A program made the translations under genes and the position numbers. Shown here one piece after another: positions 25,024 to 35,541 of a stretch of 64,000 nt of DNA. This DNA is from Neospora caninum Liverpool (Eukaryota > Apicomplexa > Conoidasida > Eucoccidiorida > Sarcocystidae): NCBI RefSeq assembly GCF_000208865.1, contig NC_018387.1, forward strand, positions 1,524,350-1,588,349, read 5' to 3'. A model generated the notes under the pieces. The model was not told where the DNA came from. It was given only the letters and a program-made list of their open reading frames with translations, and did no database searches. Every line of letters starts with the position of its first letter. Position 1 is the first letter of the stretch.

Positions 25024-27718
25024 ATGGGTTGGAGCAGAGTTGTCAATTTCCTCAACAAGGGCGTCCAGCGGCGGCCTCATCGTCGCTTGCCCGGCCAACC
25101 CCACCACCAGTGGAACATGCTCAAGTACGCGTTTCATGGCCTCTTTCTCTCTTTTCTCTTCCGTTTGGCTCTTTCCTCCCCTCTTCACCTTGCACGCGTC
25201 GCCAGACTATCTCTGTTCTTCAATTCGACTCTTTTTGCCGCTTCTCTTTGCCTCTATGCCTAGGGTTTTTTGGCCTTCTCGGTCGCCTCCGAGCCGCCGC
25301 TCCAGCGCGTCCTGCTTTCACACATCCGCGCAGCGCTCTTTTGGGGTGACCGTGCCTCTCTAGAAAGAGCACTTTGTGCCTTTGCGGTCTCTTCTTTTGC
25401 CTCCAGGACGCAGCTGGACCAGCTAGTTCGCTCCGACCGACTCGAGTTAACTCTGCCGCGAGCGCAGGAACTGCAGCAGTACGCCGAAGAGCTCGTTCAC
25501 TTCGCCAAACAAAGTACGTCTGCAAAGTGGAGCCTGTCTCCCTCTCCTTCTCCGCTGTTTCTCCTTTGCTTGTTTCCTCGCCATTGCTCGTCTTCTGCCT
25601 CCGCGGCCTCCCTTCTTCCCGGCTGGTTTTTCTGTGGGGTGTGCGCTACTTGAACCCCCGCCGTCTTCCACTCTCCTCTCCCGCTCCCTGGTGGCTGTTC
25701 TTTCCCGTTTTTTGTAGACACTCCGGAGTCTTCTTTAATCGTAGAAAGCATGATCTTCACCCCTGCGGCGCGCCGCAAGCTGTACCACGAACTCTGTCCC
25801 CTCTACGCTCATCGCCCGTTCTTCTACACGCGCGTGGTCAACCAACATCGCCTGCGCATGCGCGACGCCGCCCCCATGGCCTACCTCGAGTTCGTCGACA
25901 GGTGCGAAGGCGAACACCACAAGAGACAAGGCATACCCCATCTGCCTGGTCACTGGCAGAAATTGATCAGCGAAATTGGGACGAGCTCGCGCTCTCTCAG
26001 AGTTGAGAAGGCACCGATATCAATACATATCCCATATCTCTATATACAAATATATGTGCATTCATACACCCACATATATATATATATATACAAGCACGTA
26101 TATATACAGTTATATGTATGCATATGCATATTCAATTAAACGTTTCTTTACTTAAACCGATCCAAACAAAAAATATGTATGCCTGTACATGTTTGTAGAG
26201 TCGTGCACGTTCGCGTATGAATACGTTCACATCCCAGAATCACTATATATGTACTGGTATTCGTTGAGATGCATTTTTGTGGAGGCGCGTTCGTTCTGAT
26301 CTTTCGCGTTGTGTTTTTTGTTTTGACCAGACCGGGAGAAATTCGACCTGCACGGCCTGTGGGCTTTGAGAGGAAGCAAACGATTTGGGAAGAGATGCAG
26401 GCGACTCGTCGCGGACGGAGACAGTGGTGGAACGTAAGCCGATTCCTCCCTTTCTTCTCGCATGCACATTTTTGGAGTCGCGTGCCTCTCTGCATGTGCT
26501 GATCTCTTTTCGTTCACCCGCGAGTCTCACCTCGCCGCCGCTGCGGTACGGACGCAGGCGAGGAAGACCAGAGACGGTCGAATGACAGCGGCAAGAGAGA
26601 GGGAGGACTCAGACGAGAGAGGGAAGAAGAGAGATGCCGGAAGAAATGTAAAAAGGCAGAACGCGAGCGAGAGGAAACTGGACGGCTGACCTGTGGCCGG
26701 AACGCTTGGCACTGGAGTTGCCTCGCGTCTCCAGTTCGTCACTCAGTAGAATTTTTTCTGTGCTTCCCTGGTGTGCGAAAAAGGCGGAGAAAAAAAATCT
26801 CCGCGTGTCTGTTGTTGGGTGAACCGAGGAGAGACGTGGAACTGGGGTCAGGAGAAAACATTCCGCTCTCAGCTGGGAAACAGATGTCGGCTTTCTGCCG
26901 TCTATATCGTTTTTGCTCCCTCTCTCGGCTCTCCTGTATGCTCCGGGTTCTTCTGCAGCACGCGAAGAAACTCGGACTGATTGACGAGGTGACGGGCGAT
27001 CTCATTCCCGACGTTAACGCGCTCAGGCGGCCTTCCGCGGCAGAGGTAGGTTCGCCGCTTGAGTCCCCAGCGCGCGTGAAAACCGGTGCTTGTTCACGCC
27101 TGAAGAAAATGCTCTCGAGTCTAAACAACAGACTGCGTGGGCCTCTGCATGCTTTCCCTAGAAGAGGAGCGAGGGAAGAAGGCGCGTGGTCTCGCCTGTG
27201 GGTGTCGACTGTGTTTTGCCGTCTTCCTCGCGTCTCCCCTTCTGTCAGTTCGAGTGTCTTTCCAGCTCAGGCTGCTGCCCCGTTTTCCCCGCCTCTTTTC
27301 GTGCGCGGCTCCTCTGTGTCTCTTCGCTCTTCCCTCGGCTGTCCGCCGCGTCTCCCCTGCGTCTCCTGGTCGCTTCTCCGTACAAGCTGCCTTCCTCTGG
27401 CCGACAGCGGGTGAATCTCGCGCACGCCCGCTCTGCGGCCGAGGGCGGGGCTGTCGGTTCGTGCTCAGAGCCCTCGAAGAATTCTACGAAAGCGCGTCCA
27501 CACCAGCTGCGCAGCTGCGCTCGTCTCTTCCTCTTTTGTTTCCTTGCCCGCAGTGGGAAGCGAGCGACAGCGAAGAAGACTCAGACTCCCAGCCCCCCTC
27601 GCCGTACAAAATGGTTTCTGCGCCGAAGCGAGCTCTCGAACCCTTCTTCGTCGACTTGCCTCCCCCGACGGAACGGTACAGAAAGCCGCGCTACGTGTTC
27701 AAGCGATTCCGACCTTAA
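25024..27718 (+). CDS. mitochondrial large-subunit ribosomal protein bL17m
   Basis: Predicted 248 residues in six exons: 25024-25124, 25407-25513, 25718-25901, 26331-26433, 26959-27045, 27554-27718. All borders are GT-AG and frame is kept. The start GAAAATGGG is a strong context. The bacterial L17 pattern is followed throughout: a basic N-terminus (RRPHRRLPGQPHHQWNMLK) in place of RKLGR...HRKAMLRNL, then TQLDQLVRSDRLELTLPRAQ, which matches the family's ERIETTLAKAKELRP. Later comes KLYHELCPLYAHRPFFYTRV, and RMRDAAPMAYLEFVDR matches the DAAPMALIELVD signature. Residues after about 135 are a mitochondrial-type C-terminal extension with an acidic stretch (SDSEEDSD) and a basic end. There is no separate long presequence. 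The absence of an apicoplast-type bipartite leader and the long extension favour the mitochondrial rather than the apicoplast protein. Confidence 0.88.
26026..26140. repeat. AT-rich microsatellite in bL17m intron 3
   Basis: Interrupted (TA)n tract with atgcatatgcat units, inside intron 25902-26330. Confidence 0.75.
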
Positions 27719-30184
27719 AACTCCAATTCGAACTTCGCTGCTCTCTGCAGAAGAAGAAAGCAAGAACGGCCGTGATTCCCCGCCTTCCTGCCAGCGGACG
27801 AAACTTACCTTCCGGCGCGCCTCGCACGGAAGAAGCGAAGCCCAGAGAAGCGTCCTAGTTCGGGTTTTTCCGCAGGCCTCGTTCCCTTTGCCGAGGCGAA
27901 GGCGGCAGACAAACTCTCTTGTTTTCCGCGTGCATCGCCACAGGACACAGAACCTCCCCTGCAGTTCGACCTCGTCTCTCTTGTTGCCTCTAGCGTCGTT
28001 ACCGTTCATTCTCATCTCTACTCTCGTTCTCGTCTCGGTCTGTTCCTAGTCTCGCTCTAGTCTCGGTCTGTTCCTGTCTCGTTCTCGTCTCGGTCTGTTC
28101 CGAGTCTCGTTCTCGTCTCGGTCTGTTCCTAGTCTCGCTCTCGTCTCGGTCTGTTCCAAGTCTCGCTCTAGTCTCGGTCTGTTCCTGTCTCGTTCTCGTC
28201 TCGGTCTGTTCCTAGTCTCGCTCTCGTCTCGGTCTGTTCCTAGTCTCGCTCTAGTCTCGGTCTGTTCCTAGTCTCGTTCTCGTCTCGGTTTGTTCCTACT
28301 CTCGTTCTCGTCTTTTTCTGGTTTTTTACATTCGCATTGTAGACCTTTCGAGTCCTCTCGTTCTTCCCAAATAAAAAGGACTGCTCCCGCCAGTTTGTGG
28401 CGTTAGACGGGGCAGTCGATGGTCTGTACATGCCCCGAGGACCGACGCCGTTTCGAGGAAACAGCACCTCGCAGCTTTTCCGCCTTTTCTCTCAAAGTGT
28501 CTGGAGAGAGATTCGAAATGCGTGTGTGGGAGGCGCTTCGAATATGCGTGTGAAAGCTGAGGTCCGTCCGCTTTCAAAACCTGTGAAACCCTCGTGTCGA
28601 AGGCGCGCGCGCGCGCCATCTCCCCGCTACTCGAAAAACGCACGATCCCTTTGCCGCGCGCGTTTGCACCCTTTTTTCCCACGTCTTCGGGAGAGCCGAC
28701 GAGGACGGGCTAGCGGCCTGCCGAAGGCCGCGTTGGGGCTGAACGATGCGGGGCCTCTTTCCGACACCTGGGAAATCCGAAACGTCCCGAGAGACTGCGC
28801 TTTTCGCACGCTTTCCCTACGCGTGGATAGATACGCACCACCCGTCTCGGCAAATCTGCGGCGACGTAAAGGATCGACAGCCCTTCCCGAGAAGGAAAAC
28901 GCAGATGGGTCGTTCATTCGATGCAGGCACCAGCCCCGCTCGCGCGTCGAAGTTGGGGAACCGGGACTGCAAAAAATTTGAGAATCTTTCACTTTCCGAA
29001 ACCGAGAAAAGTGTCGCGCGAACGCACCAAAACAACAAACTGTTTCATGATCAGACGTGCTTGCACGAGGTTGCGCCAGTGTCAAGAAGAGAAACGCACA
29101 GAGACTACGAGTTCTCTGCCAGAAAACGCCACGGCTCTGTTGGTCCCGCGCCACCCATGCGAGAGAGAACGAACGGCCTGTCTTCGCCCTGCTTGTCGGC
29201 TCTCCGTCCTCCCTTGTGCCGGCCAGACGCGAAAAGAGACGTCGAAAGACGCGGGGTGAGCCCCCACCTCTCTTCTGTGGGTGTCCAGCCGCAAAAACGA
29301 CCGGTTGATCGAGCCTCGAGAGCGAAAGATCCCTCCGCAGAAAAAACGAGGTTCGCGAACGAACAGGAGAATGCAGGACACCTCGTGCCTCAAATGTGCG
29401 TGAGCCGCGATGCAGAGAGGCGGTCGCGTGAGGCCTTCCCCGGCAGCGCCAGGGCGCGCCTCCTCACAGCCGTCTCCCGTCGTTTTCCTACCGCCTGCGG
29501 ATCTGTGTGTGTGTGTGTGCCCGCGAATTCGCTGTGAGTTCCCGAGCCGAGTGTTCGAAGTCTCCTTCGCTTTCAGTTCTTCTTCCCGGGCTCGCTGTCG
29601 TCTCCTCGAACGGCCGCTCTTCGGTCTCCGCAGTGCCGCGCATGCAGGGAAGCCGCCAAGCCTGCCAGCCGCGATCAGGCTCTGCGGGCAGCGGATTGGA
29701 AAGACACGAAAATGAAAAGCGAGCGCAGCTGTCTGCGGAGACGCGTTAGGTGGAACGCCCGAAACAACGCACATGTGGACGGAAAGATCCAGGTAGAAAC
29801 AGAGGATTCAGGAGAAAGGCGACCCCTCCTTCGCAGGATACAGAGACACGGCACCTTTCACGATATAAACCTATATATATGTATTTATGTCCCGTTTTGA
29901 GATACCAAATGCAGAGGAGAGAAACAGGCACACACACACACACACACGGGGGAGCACACAGCGTTCTCTTTCTAGAGTTCACAAAAATGCTACACTATAC
30001 TGTGTATCTGGTCTGGAGAGGGGAGGTACCGTGCCCAGGCTGTACGTCCCTGGTGTTTCGGGCCTCTGTGTCTCGCCCAATACACCGAAGTAAAAAGTGG
30101 CGCGTCCGGACTTTCCCTCGAAGGCCAAACCCTGCCTTCCCTGCTTTTGTCTGCGCGGCACTTTTCTCAGTGTTCTCCCCCTTC
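27719..30184. other. convergent intergenic region, bL17m / CRAL-TRIO-like gene
   Basis: Expected to hold two 3' UTRs. It contains the minisatellite at 28022-28312, a (GT)n tract near 29505-29519 and a (CA)n tract near 29931-29948. Open frames of about 230-260 codons overlap on opposite strands between 28750 and 29770, without recognisable domains. They are not called as genes. Confidence 0.5.
28022..28312. repeat. minisatellite, about ten units of 24-28 bp
   Basis: Tandem imperfect copies of gtctcggtctgttcctag followed by tctcgctct or tctcgttct. Units differ by single substitutions (gag, aag, tag) and by deletion of two or three bases. The array starts about 300 bp downstream of the bL17m stop and probably lies in its 3' UTR. 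It is purely pyrimidine/G-rich on the plus strand with no coding frame of note. Confidence 0.9.
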
Positions 30185-30764
30185 TTACTTCGCACCACTG
30201 GAACCAAGAACTTGGCTGTCCCAGGTGACCGCCGGCTGCCAGCCGAGCAGCGCCGGCTCTGCCGCAGTCTGTACAGACACCTGGCGGCGGCAGACGCGGT
30301 TGAGGGGAACAGGGAAGGGCCGAGCGAGCGGCGGGGACGAGCACGCAGAAGATGAAGCGAGAGAAGAAGAAAGCGGGAGATACTTCTCGCGGATGTCCTT
30401 GACACTCGCGTCGAAAGCGTCTTGCACACTGTTCTCCCACGCGTCTTCAAACGGCTCACCTATCTGCTGCACGGTCTCCTCAAGAACATGTTGGCTGTTG
30501 AAAATGCGCTCGAAGCTGAAGGGAACCACGAGACAATCCGGAGCCTCGCAACGGCTGCATGCACGCTGGATGCAGATCCCGAGCACGTGAAAAGTGGTGG
30601 CTAGGTCAAGCCGAAACGGACAGCAAGGAAAGAAACGGTGATGAGGAAAAACCAGACGCACGCACACAAACACACAGACGCGCTCTCGCCGTGATAACGC
30701 CATCGATAGACTGACAAATCTACATACACACGACTATATCCATAGGGTATGTGCGCGGGTATGG

Positions 30765-30806
<42 letters not shown>

Positions 30807-32348
30807 TATATATGAGTATGATCATGTATGTATGTATGTATGTATGTATGTATGTATATATATATATATATATATATGACTCTGAGTGTCGCGAGAAAGG
30901 TGTCGACGCGCATTTCCGGGTGTGTTCTCCTCTGCATTCTTTTCATTTTCGTCCATTCGCCCCTGCGGGCTTCCGTACACGCGTTCAGCGTGGCTCCTGT
31001 CGTCGTCATCGTCGGCAGCTTGCTCGTGTCGGAGGCTCTGCTCTGAGGGCCCGAGGTGACCGTCGGGATCGAGGCGGTCGACCTGATCGATGTTGAGGTC
31101 GCCTTGGCCGTCCTCTCCCGTTTCGGCCTCGCGCGTCCGCCTCGCCAAATCGATCAGCATGTCGTGGAAGGCACTCATGCCCCTCCAGAACTGAGTAGCC
31201 TCTTCGTCGCAGATTTTCTTGATCATCTGGTCCCCGCGAAGGAGTGTTTCCGTCGCCTCGTCGCTGCCTGCGGCCTCAGCCGCTCGGAGGCTCTCCAGCG
31301 CCTGCGCAGTAGCCTTCGTCTGTGCGAGGCGGCGCTGCAGAGCCGCTTCCCCGCGGCAGTTTGTCTCCGTGTCAGCCGCATCCGTGAGACGCACGCGTGC
31401 GCCCGCGAGGAGGTCCAAGATCTGCGCCCACGCAACTGCGATCGGGCGACGTGCAGGCCGAGGCAGGTCGAGGCTCGGCGCGAGAAACGATGGCCGAAGA
31501 GGGAAAAGACGCTCCGGAGTCGGCATCGGCGGGCCGTAGAGCGCGTACAGTGGACAAAAGTTCGTGAGGAGAGACAGGTCATTCGCCAGGCCCGTCGTGT
31601 GGTAAATCATGGTCCTGAAAAGAACAGGAGAGAAGAACGAGGTCAAGACGATTGAAAGAGCGCGGGGAAAAAACCGAGTCGGGGCGCAGTGAGGCGCCGG
31701 GGAGTAGACCAAGACCCAGAAAGCCAGTGAGGAGAGACAAGTCGCTTTCTTCTTTGAGTGTGACTGGAGAGAACGCGCGGAGGAAAGCTCCGGCAAACGA
31801 GAGACACAACGGGCGGAGGGAGAGGAGTGGCGAAGCACACGCGAAAGCGAGAGAAGAAAGGAACAGGGAGACTGGTGAAGCCACCACCCTAGCCGGAGAA
31901 GGTCCGAGAGCGCAGGCCCAGAAACAGGCGAGAGAGGAAGGCAACCGCGTCCGCCCTTTTCGCGAGACGCATGGAGGAGACACGCCTCTTGGACTGTAGG
32001 TTGGCGCGTTCTCTCGAAAAGAGTTCGTTTCGCTCATCGGCGCGTGTCGGGTGTTTTGCCTACCTCTCGCCTTCAATTTCCGAAGCCAGGTCGTCGTCGG
32101 AGGGGCAGAAGGTAAAGAAGCAGGAGTGCTCGATCGCGGGCCTAACCCCACCAGGCAAAAAAACACATCACTCGAAACGCCAGGTTCGAAACAGCCGACC
32201 AAGTCGCGTCCACACGCCTCCGAGTCGGACAAAACACCATACAAAAGGGCTCTGCACATGCTTCGAAAGAGTCGTCTCTTTAAGACATCGGTCCTTTCCA
32301 CCTTCACATATATATATATATATATATAGCTCTTCAGTATTGCATGCC

Positions 32349-32379
<31 letters not shown>

Positions 32380-35300
32380 AACGGTACTTTATGGGACAGG
32401 CATGGGGGCACGTGATACATGGGGCGGGAATGGCTTTCTTTGCCTGTGCATTTGCGGGGAACCAGAGAAATCCAGAGAGGCAGGGGGACTGCCCCGATCG
32501 TCTCTCCGTGAACTCGCCGGAGCAGGCGGAGAGTCGAAAGGTCCAGGTTTGTGGAAGCCGCCCGGCAACGCCAACCGTGATCTGTCTGAATTGCGCGGAA
32601 ACCGCTGGCCCCACAATTTCCACGGGCGCACGTATCAGGAGCTCGCAGTGAAAACGATTCAACACAAACGGCAGAACATGTGTTTGCGAGTGAGTTGCGT
32701 TGTGAAGAAGGAACTTTTGAAAGGATGCCGTGCAGCGAGGCGCGCCGTCAATCGGGAGAGGAAAGGGAGAGAAGAGACGCACCGCAGGGCGTCCCACAGG
32801 TACTCCCCAGCCCGCACGGAGTTGTAGAACACGACCTTTTTGATCAACAGCGGCGTGAAGGCGCGCACGACGTCGCCCAGGACCGAGAGCAGAAAGTGCG
32901 AGCCCCCCGCGCTGAGGTCCGCCTCTGTCAGGCTGCTGAAGTCGAGCACGAGGGCAGCTGAAAACAGAGACAGGCGAGAAGGCCAAGAAAACCCAAGGCA
33001 CAGAGAGACCAAAAGGGACATAGAGAGAAAGAAGAGAGAGAAGAGAAAGACTAAGGAAGACTAAGGAACACTAAGGAAGAAGAGGAAGACACATAGCCAG
33101 GCATGGAGATGTAGAGAGGAAAGGAGACACGGCGAAGAAGATACCAGGGACGAGGAAGGGAAAGAGGCGCACGAAAGCAGGAAAGAAGAAAAAGAAGCCA
33201 CGGCAAGACGGCCAAACGCGGCCAGAGGTGGAGACAGGCACACGCACGGGTTTTCTCTCGACCGAGAGAGTTTGTCCGGCCTTGTCAAAGTCGCCGGCTG
33301 AAAGCCCCACCAAAAGACGTCCCGACAGAGCGCCCTTGCCTGCGAGCTCCGCGCACCTGTATCGTGCGCGCCACGCGGCCTCTCCGAGCTGTCGCCTGGC
33401 CGGCTTCTCTCGGGTTTTTCGACTGCTACGCGCGTGTGTGTCTGAGCGGCGTACACGTTTCGAGGCACAAACCGATCAGGCACGCATCCCGTGAGTTTTC
33501 CTCGGCCAGCCTGGCGGCCTCACCTGTGGAGACGCGGACTCGGCGCCGCAGCGAGTAGTCGACGAATTTCAGCCAGAGACTCTGGAAGACCTCGAGGAGC
33601 GTCATCGCCACTTCGTCGGGGCTTAAGCAACTCATCACAATCGCCGGTTTGAGAGCCGCAAGCTGGAGGGAACAGCCATCGAGCAGAAAAAGCGACGTAG
33701 CCAAGACGGTTGCGGGACGTTCCTCCGGGATCCAGACTCTTTGCATAGGTAGACCAATGCGGCGGTTGTGCACTGAGACCAGACACCTAGCGGTAGCCCT
33801 TTTGTCGTCGGGTCTTTAGAACGCACAGTCTAGGACAGTAGGCAGAGGGGTTTTGCAGGTAGGGACATTGCACGGGAAATCCTGGGTTGCTCCGCAATGT
33901 TTCCGTTGATCGCTCGAGATGAGAGTGAAAGCACACCGACAAGGCCAAGGCGACGCGTTGCGACTACCACGGCTCGACAGCGGTTTTTGTTTGCGACGGG
34001 CGGAAATCGGGATCCGCGGCAGCAAGAGCAGAAAGACCACGCGAAAAGAAGAACAACGCGTCTTCCGCTCGAGTTTGGAAGCCGGCGCTTTCGGCATCGC
34101 CCCCCGGCCCTCACCTGGATGTACACCGCAGGTTGTTTCCTGCCTTTGGTGCTGTAGGTCGAGGCCAGCGAGAAGCTGCGCCTGATGTCTTTGATGAGGG
34201 CGGCGCGCTGTTCCCAGGCCTCGTCTCTGCCTCCTCGCGGGGCGGGACGCGCGGGGCTGTTCACGCGCCCGCTGTGGAGACTCACGGTGAGCAAGGGCCT
34301 GTTTCCGAGCCTGTCTCCTCGCTCGTCCGGCGCCCCAGGTGTCTCCACAGAGGCGAACCGCGCGGTGGGCCCCTGGCGGACGATCTTCTTCGCGTGCGCC
34401 TCCGCGTTCCTCTTCATCTTGGCCAGAAAGGCCAGGCAGCGGCGACTCGCGAAGGCGTTGCGGTCCGACGAGAGGGTCAAACGGCCTTTCCTCAGGACGA
34501 GGAGACGCCGAATTTCTTCCAACACGCGCCAGCCTTCGCCGTCGCAGAATTCGCTCACGCGGAGCAACTCGCGGACGTCAGCATTCAAGTACGCTGCACA
34601 GGCGCAAGACCAGAAACAGGGGAAACTGGGGGTGACACGAGGCAGAGCCACGGCCCACTCTGAAAACTCGGCGCGACCGTGCGCGGAGTCTGTGCGTTTC
34701 TGCATTTTCACGCAGAGATAAAACGGGGTCTCGTGTTCCCTGCAGGCAGGGTTTCCCTCCGCCTGTTCGTCCACCCTTTCCCTCCTTTTTCCCGGCCGTT
34801 TCGCGACCGCTTCCCCGTTCCTTCCTCTGGGAGCCGCCGCTGAGTCTCACGGATGAGCAGCCTGCCGCTGATGGAACCGGGAACCTGGTCCGCGTATTCG
34901 CTCCGGAGAAGGCGGCGGGCGGCGTTTCTCCGGATCTGCGCGGCGGGATCATATTCCACGGAGCGGGCGTTGACGAGGAGTTCTCCGTCTTGGGTGAAGC
35001 TGGCGACGAACTTTGAATCCTGTTCGGCTCTCAGGCGCGCGCCGCGATTCCGGCTCCAGCGCAAACCCTCATCTGTGGAGAAGAAACGTTTTCTTCTCTG
35101 GGCCCCGAACGGGGTTTGCTTCCGGGAAGCCGCGTCGCAGAGCATGCGGCCTTCGACTGTCACTTTGTTTTTGACGCGAAAGGATTTCTGCAAGCTGCGC
35201 GGCGCACCGTCTTCCTCTTCTTCGTCGATTTCTTCTAGACCTTCGTCGGTTTCGGCCGGCTCCGGCGCGCGGCCGCCAGCTGGCCCGCCGCTGCGGACCC

Positions 35301-35541
35301 CCGCCTCCGAAACCGTCTCGGGAAGCCCCTGAACCGCGACGGTCCTGTCCACGAATACCTCGTTTTGCTCGTAGTCCGCACTCATGTCCAGGTTCCCGCG
35401 CACGCGCAAATTCCCCTTGACGATGTGACCCTGAGCGCTCGCGCCGCACGGCTCCACCAGCAGGCGCCCGCCTTCGGCAGGCGACGCGGGCGAAGGCGCA
35501 GGCATCCGCCTCCCCCACCCAGAGCCTGCAGGATCCCCCAT
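30185..35541 (-). CDS. conserved protein with possible divergent CRAL-TRIO (Sec14-like) domain
   Basis: Exons (5' to 3'): 34851-35541, 34115-34593, 33524-33662, 32783-32957, 32064-32141, about 31061-31614, 30185-30600, giving about 843 residues. The donor of exon 6 is uncertain: frame needs one leftover base, met weakly at 31061 or at later GT sites towards 30889. The start ATGGGGGATCC is the first Met after a pyrimidine-rich leader, but the frame is open far upstream, so the start is uncertain. Residues 1-230 are partly acidic (EEIDEEEEDG) and basic. Residues about 391-520 resemble a CRAL-TRIO core: AALVLDFSSLTEADL, then LLIKKVVFYNSVRAGEYLWDALRPAI, like the LDLxGLS ... IINAPxxF...KPF pattern of Sec14-type lipid carriers. 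Several long helices follow. Lipid transfer is only a hypothesis; it may be an unrelated coccidian protein. Confidence 0.6.
30769..30878. repeat. compound (AT)n-(GTAT)n-(AT)n microsatellite
   Basis: About 17 AT units at 30769-30803, then eight GTAT units near 30825-30856, then a further (AT)n to 30878. It lies in the last intron of the CRAL-TRIO-like gene and is likely to vary in length between strains. Confidence 0.9.
32307..32369. repeat. paired (AT)n microsatellites in intron
   Basis: Two (TA)n runs at 32307-32328 and 32349-32369 separated by 20 bp, inside the intron 32142-32782 of the CRAL-TRIO-like gene. Confidence 0.85.

Noticed and set aside
25024..27718. Idea that this L17 is the apicoplast ribosomal protein
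   Set aside because: No signal peptide plus transit peptide leader is present, and the protein has a long C-terminal extension typical of mitochondrial ribosomal proteins in this group.
28746..29774. Open frames of 263 codons (plus) and 230 codons (minus) between bL17m and the CRAL-TRIO-like gene
   Set aside because: They overlap on opposite strands in a convergent intergenic region and have no motifs. The plus-strand peptide is Arg/Ser/Pro-rich, as expected of random GC-rich DNA.
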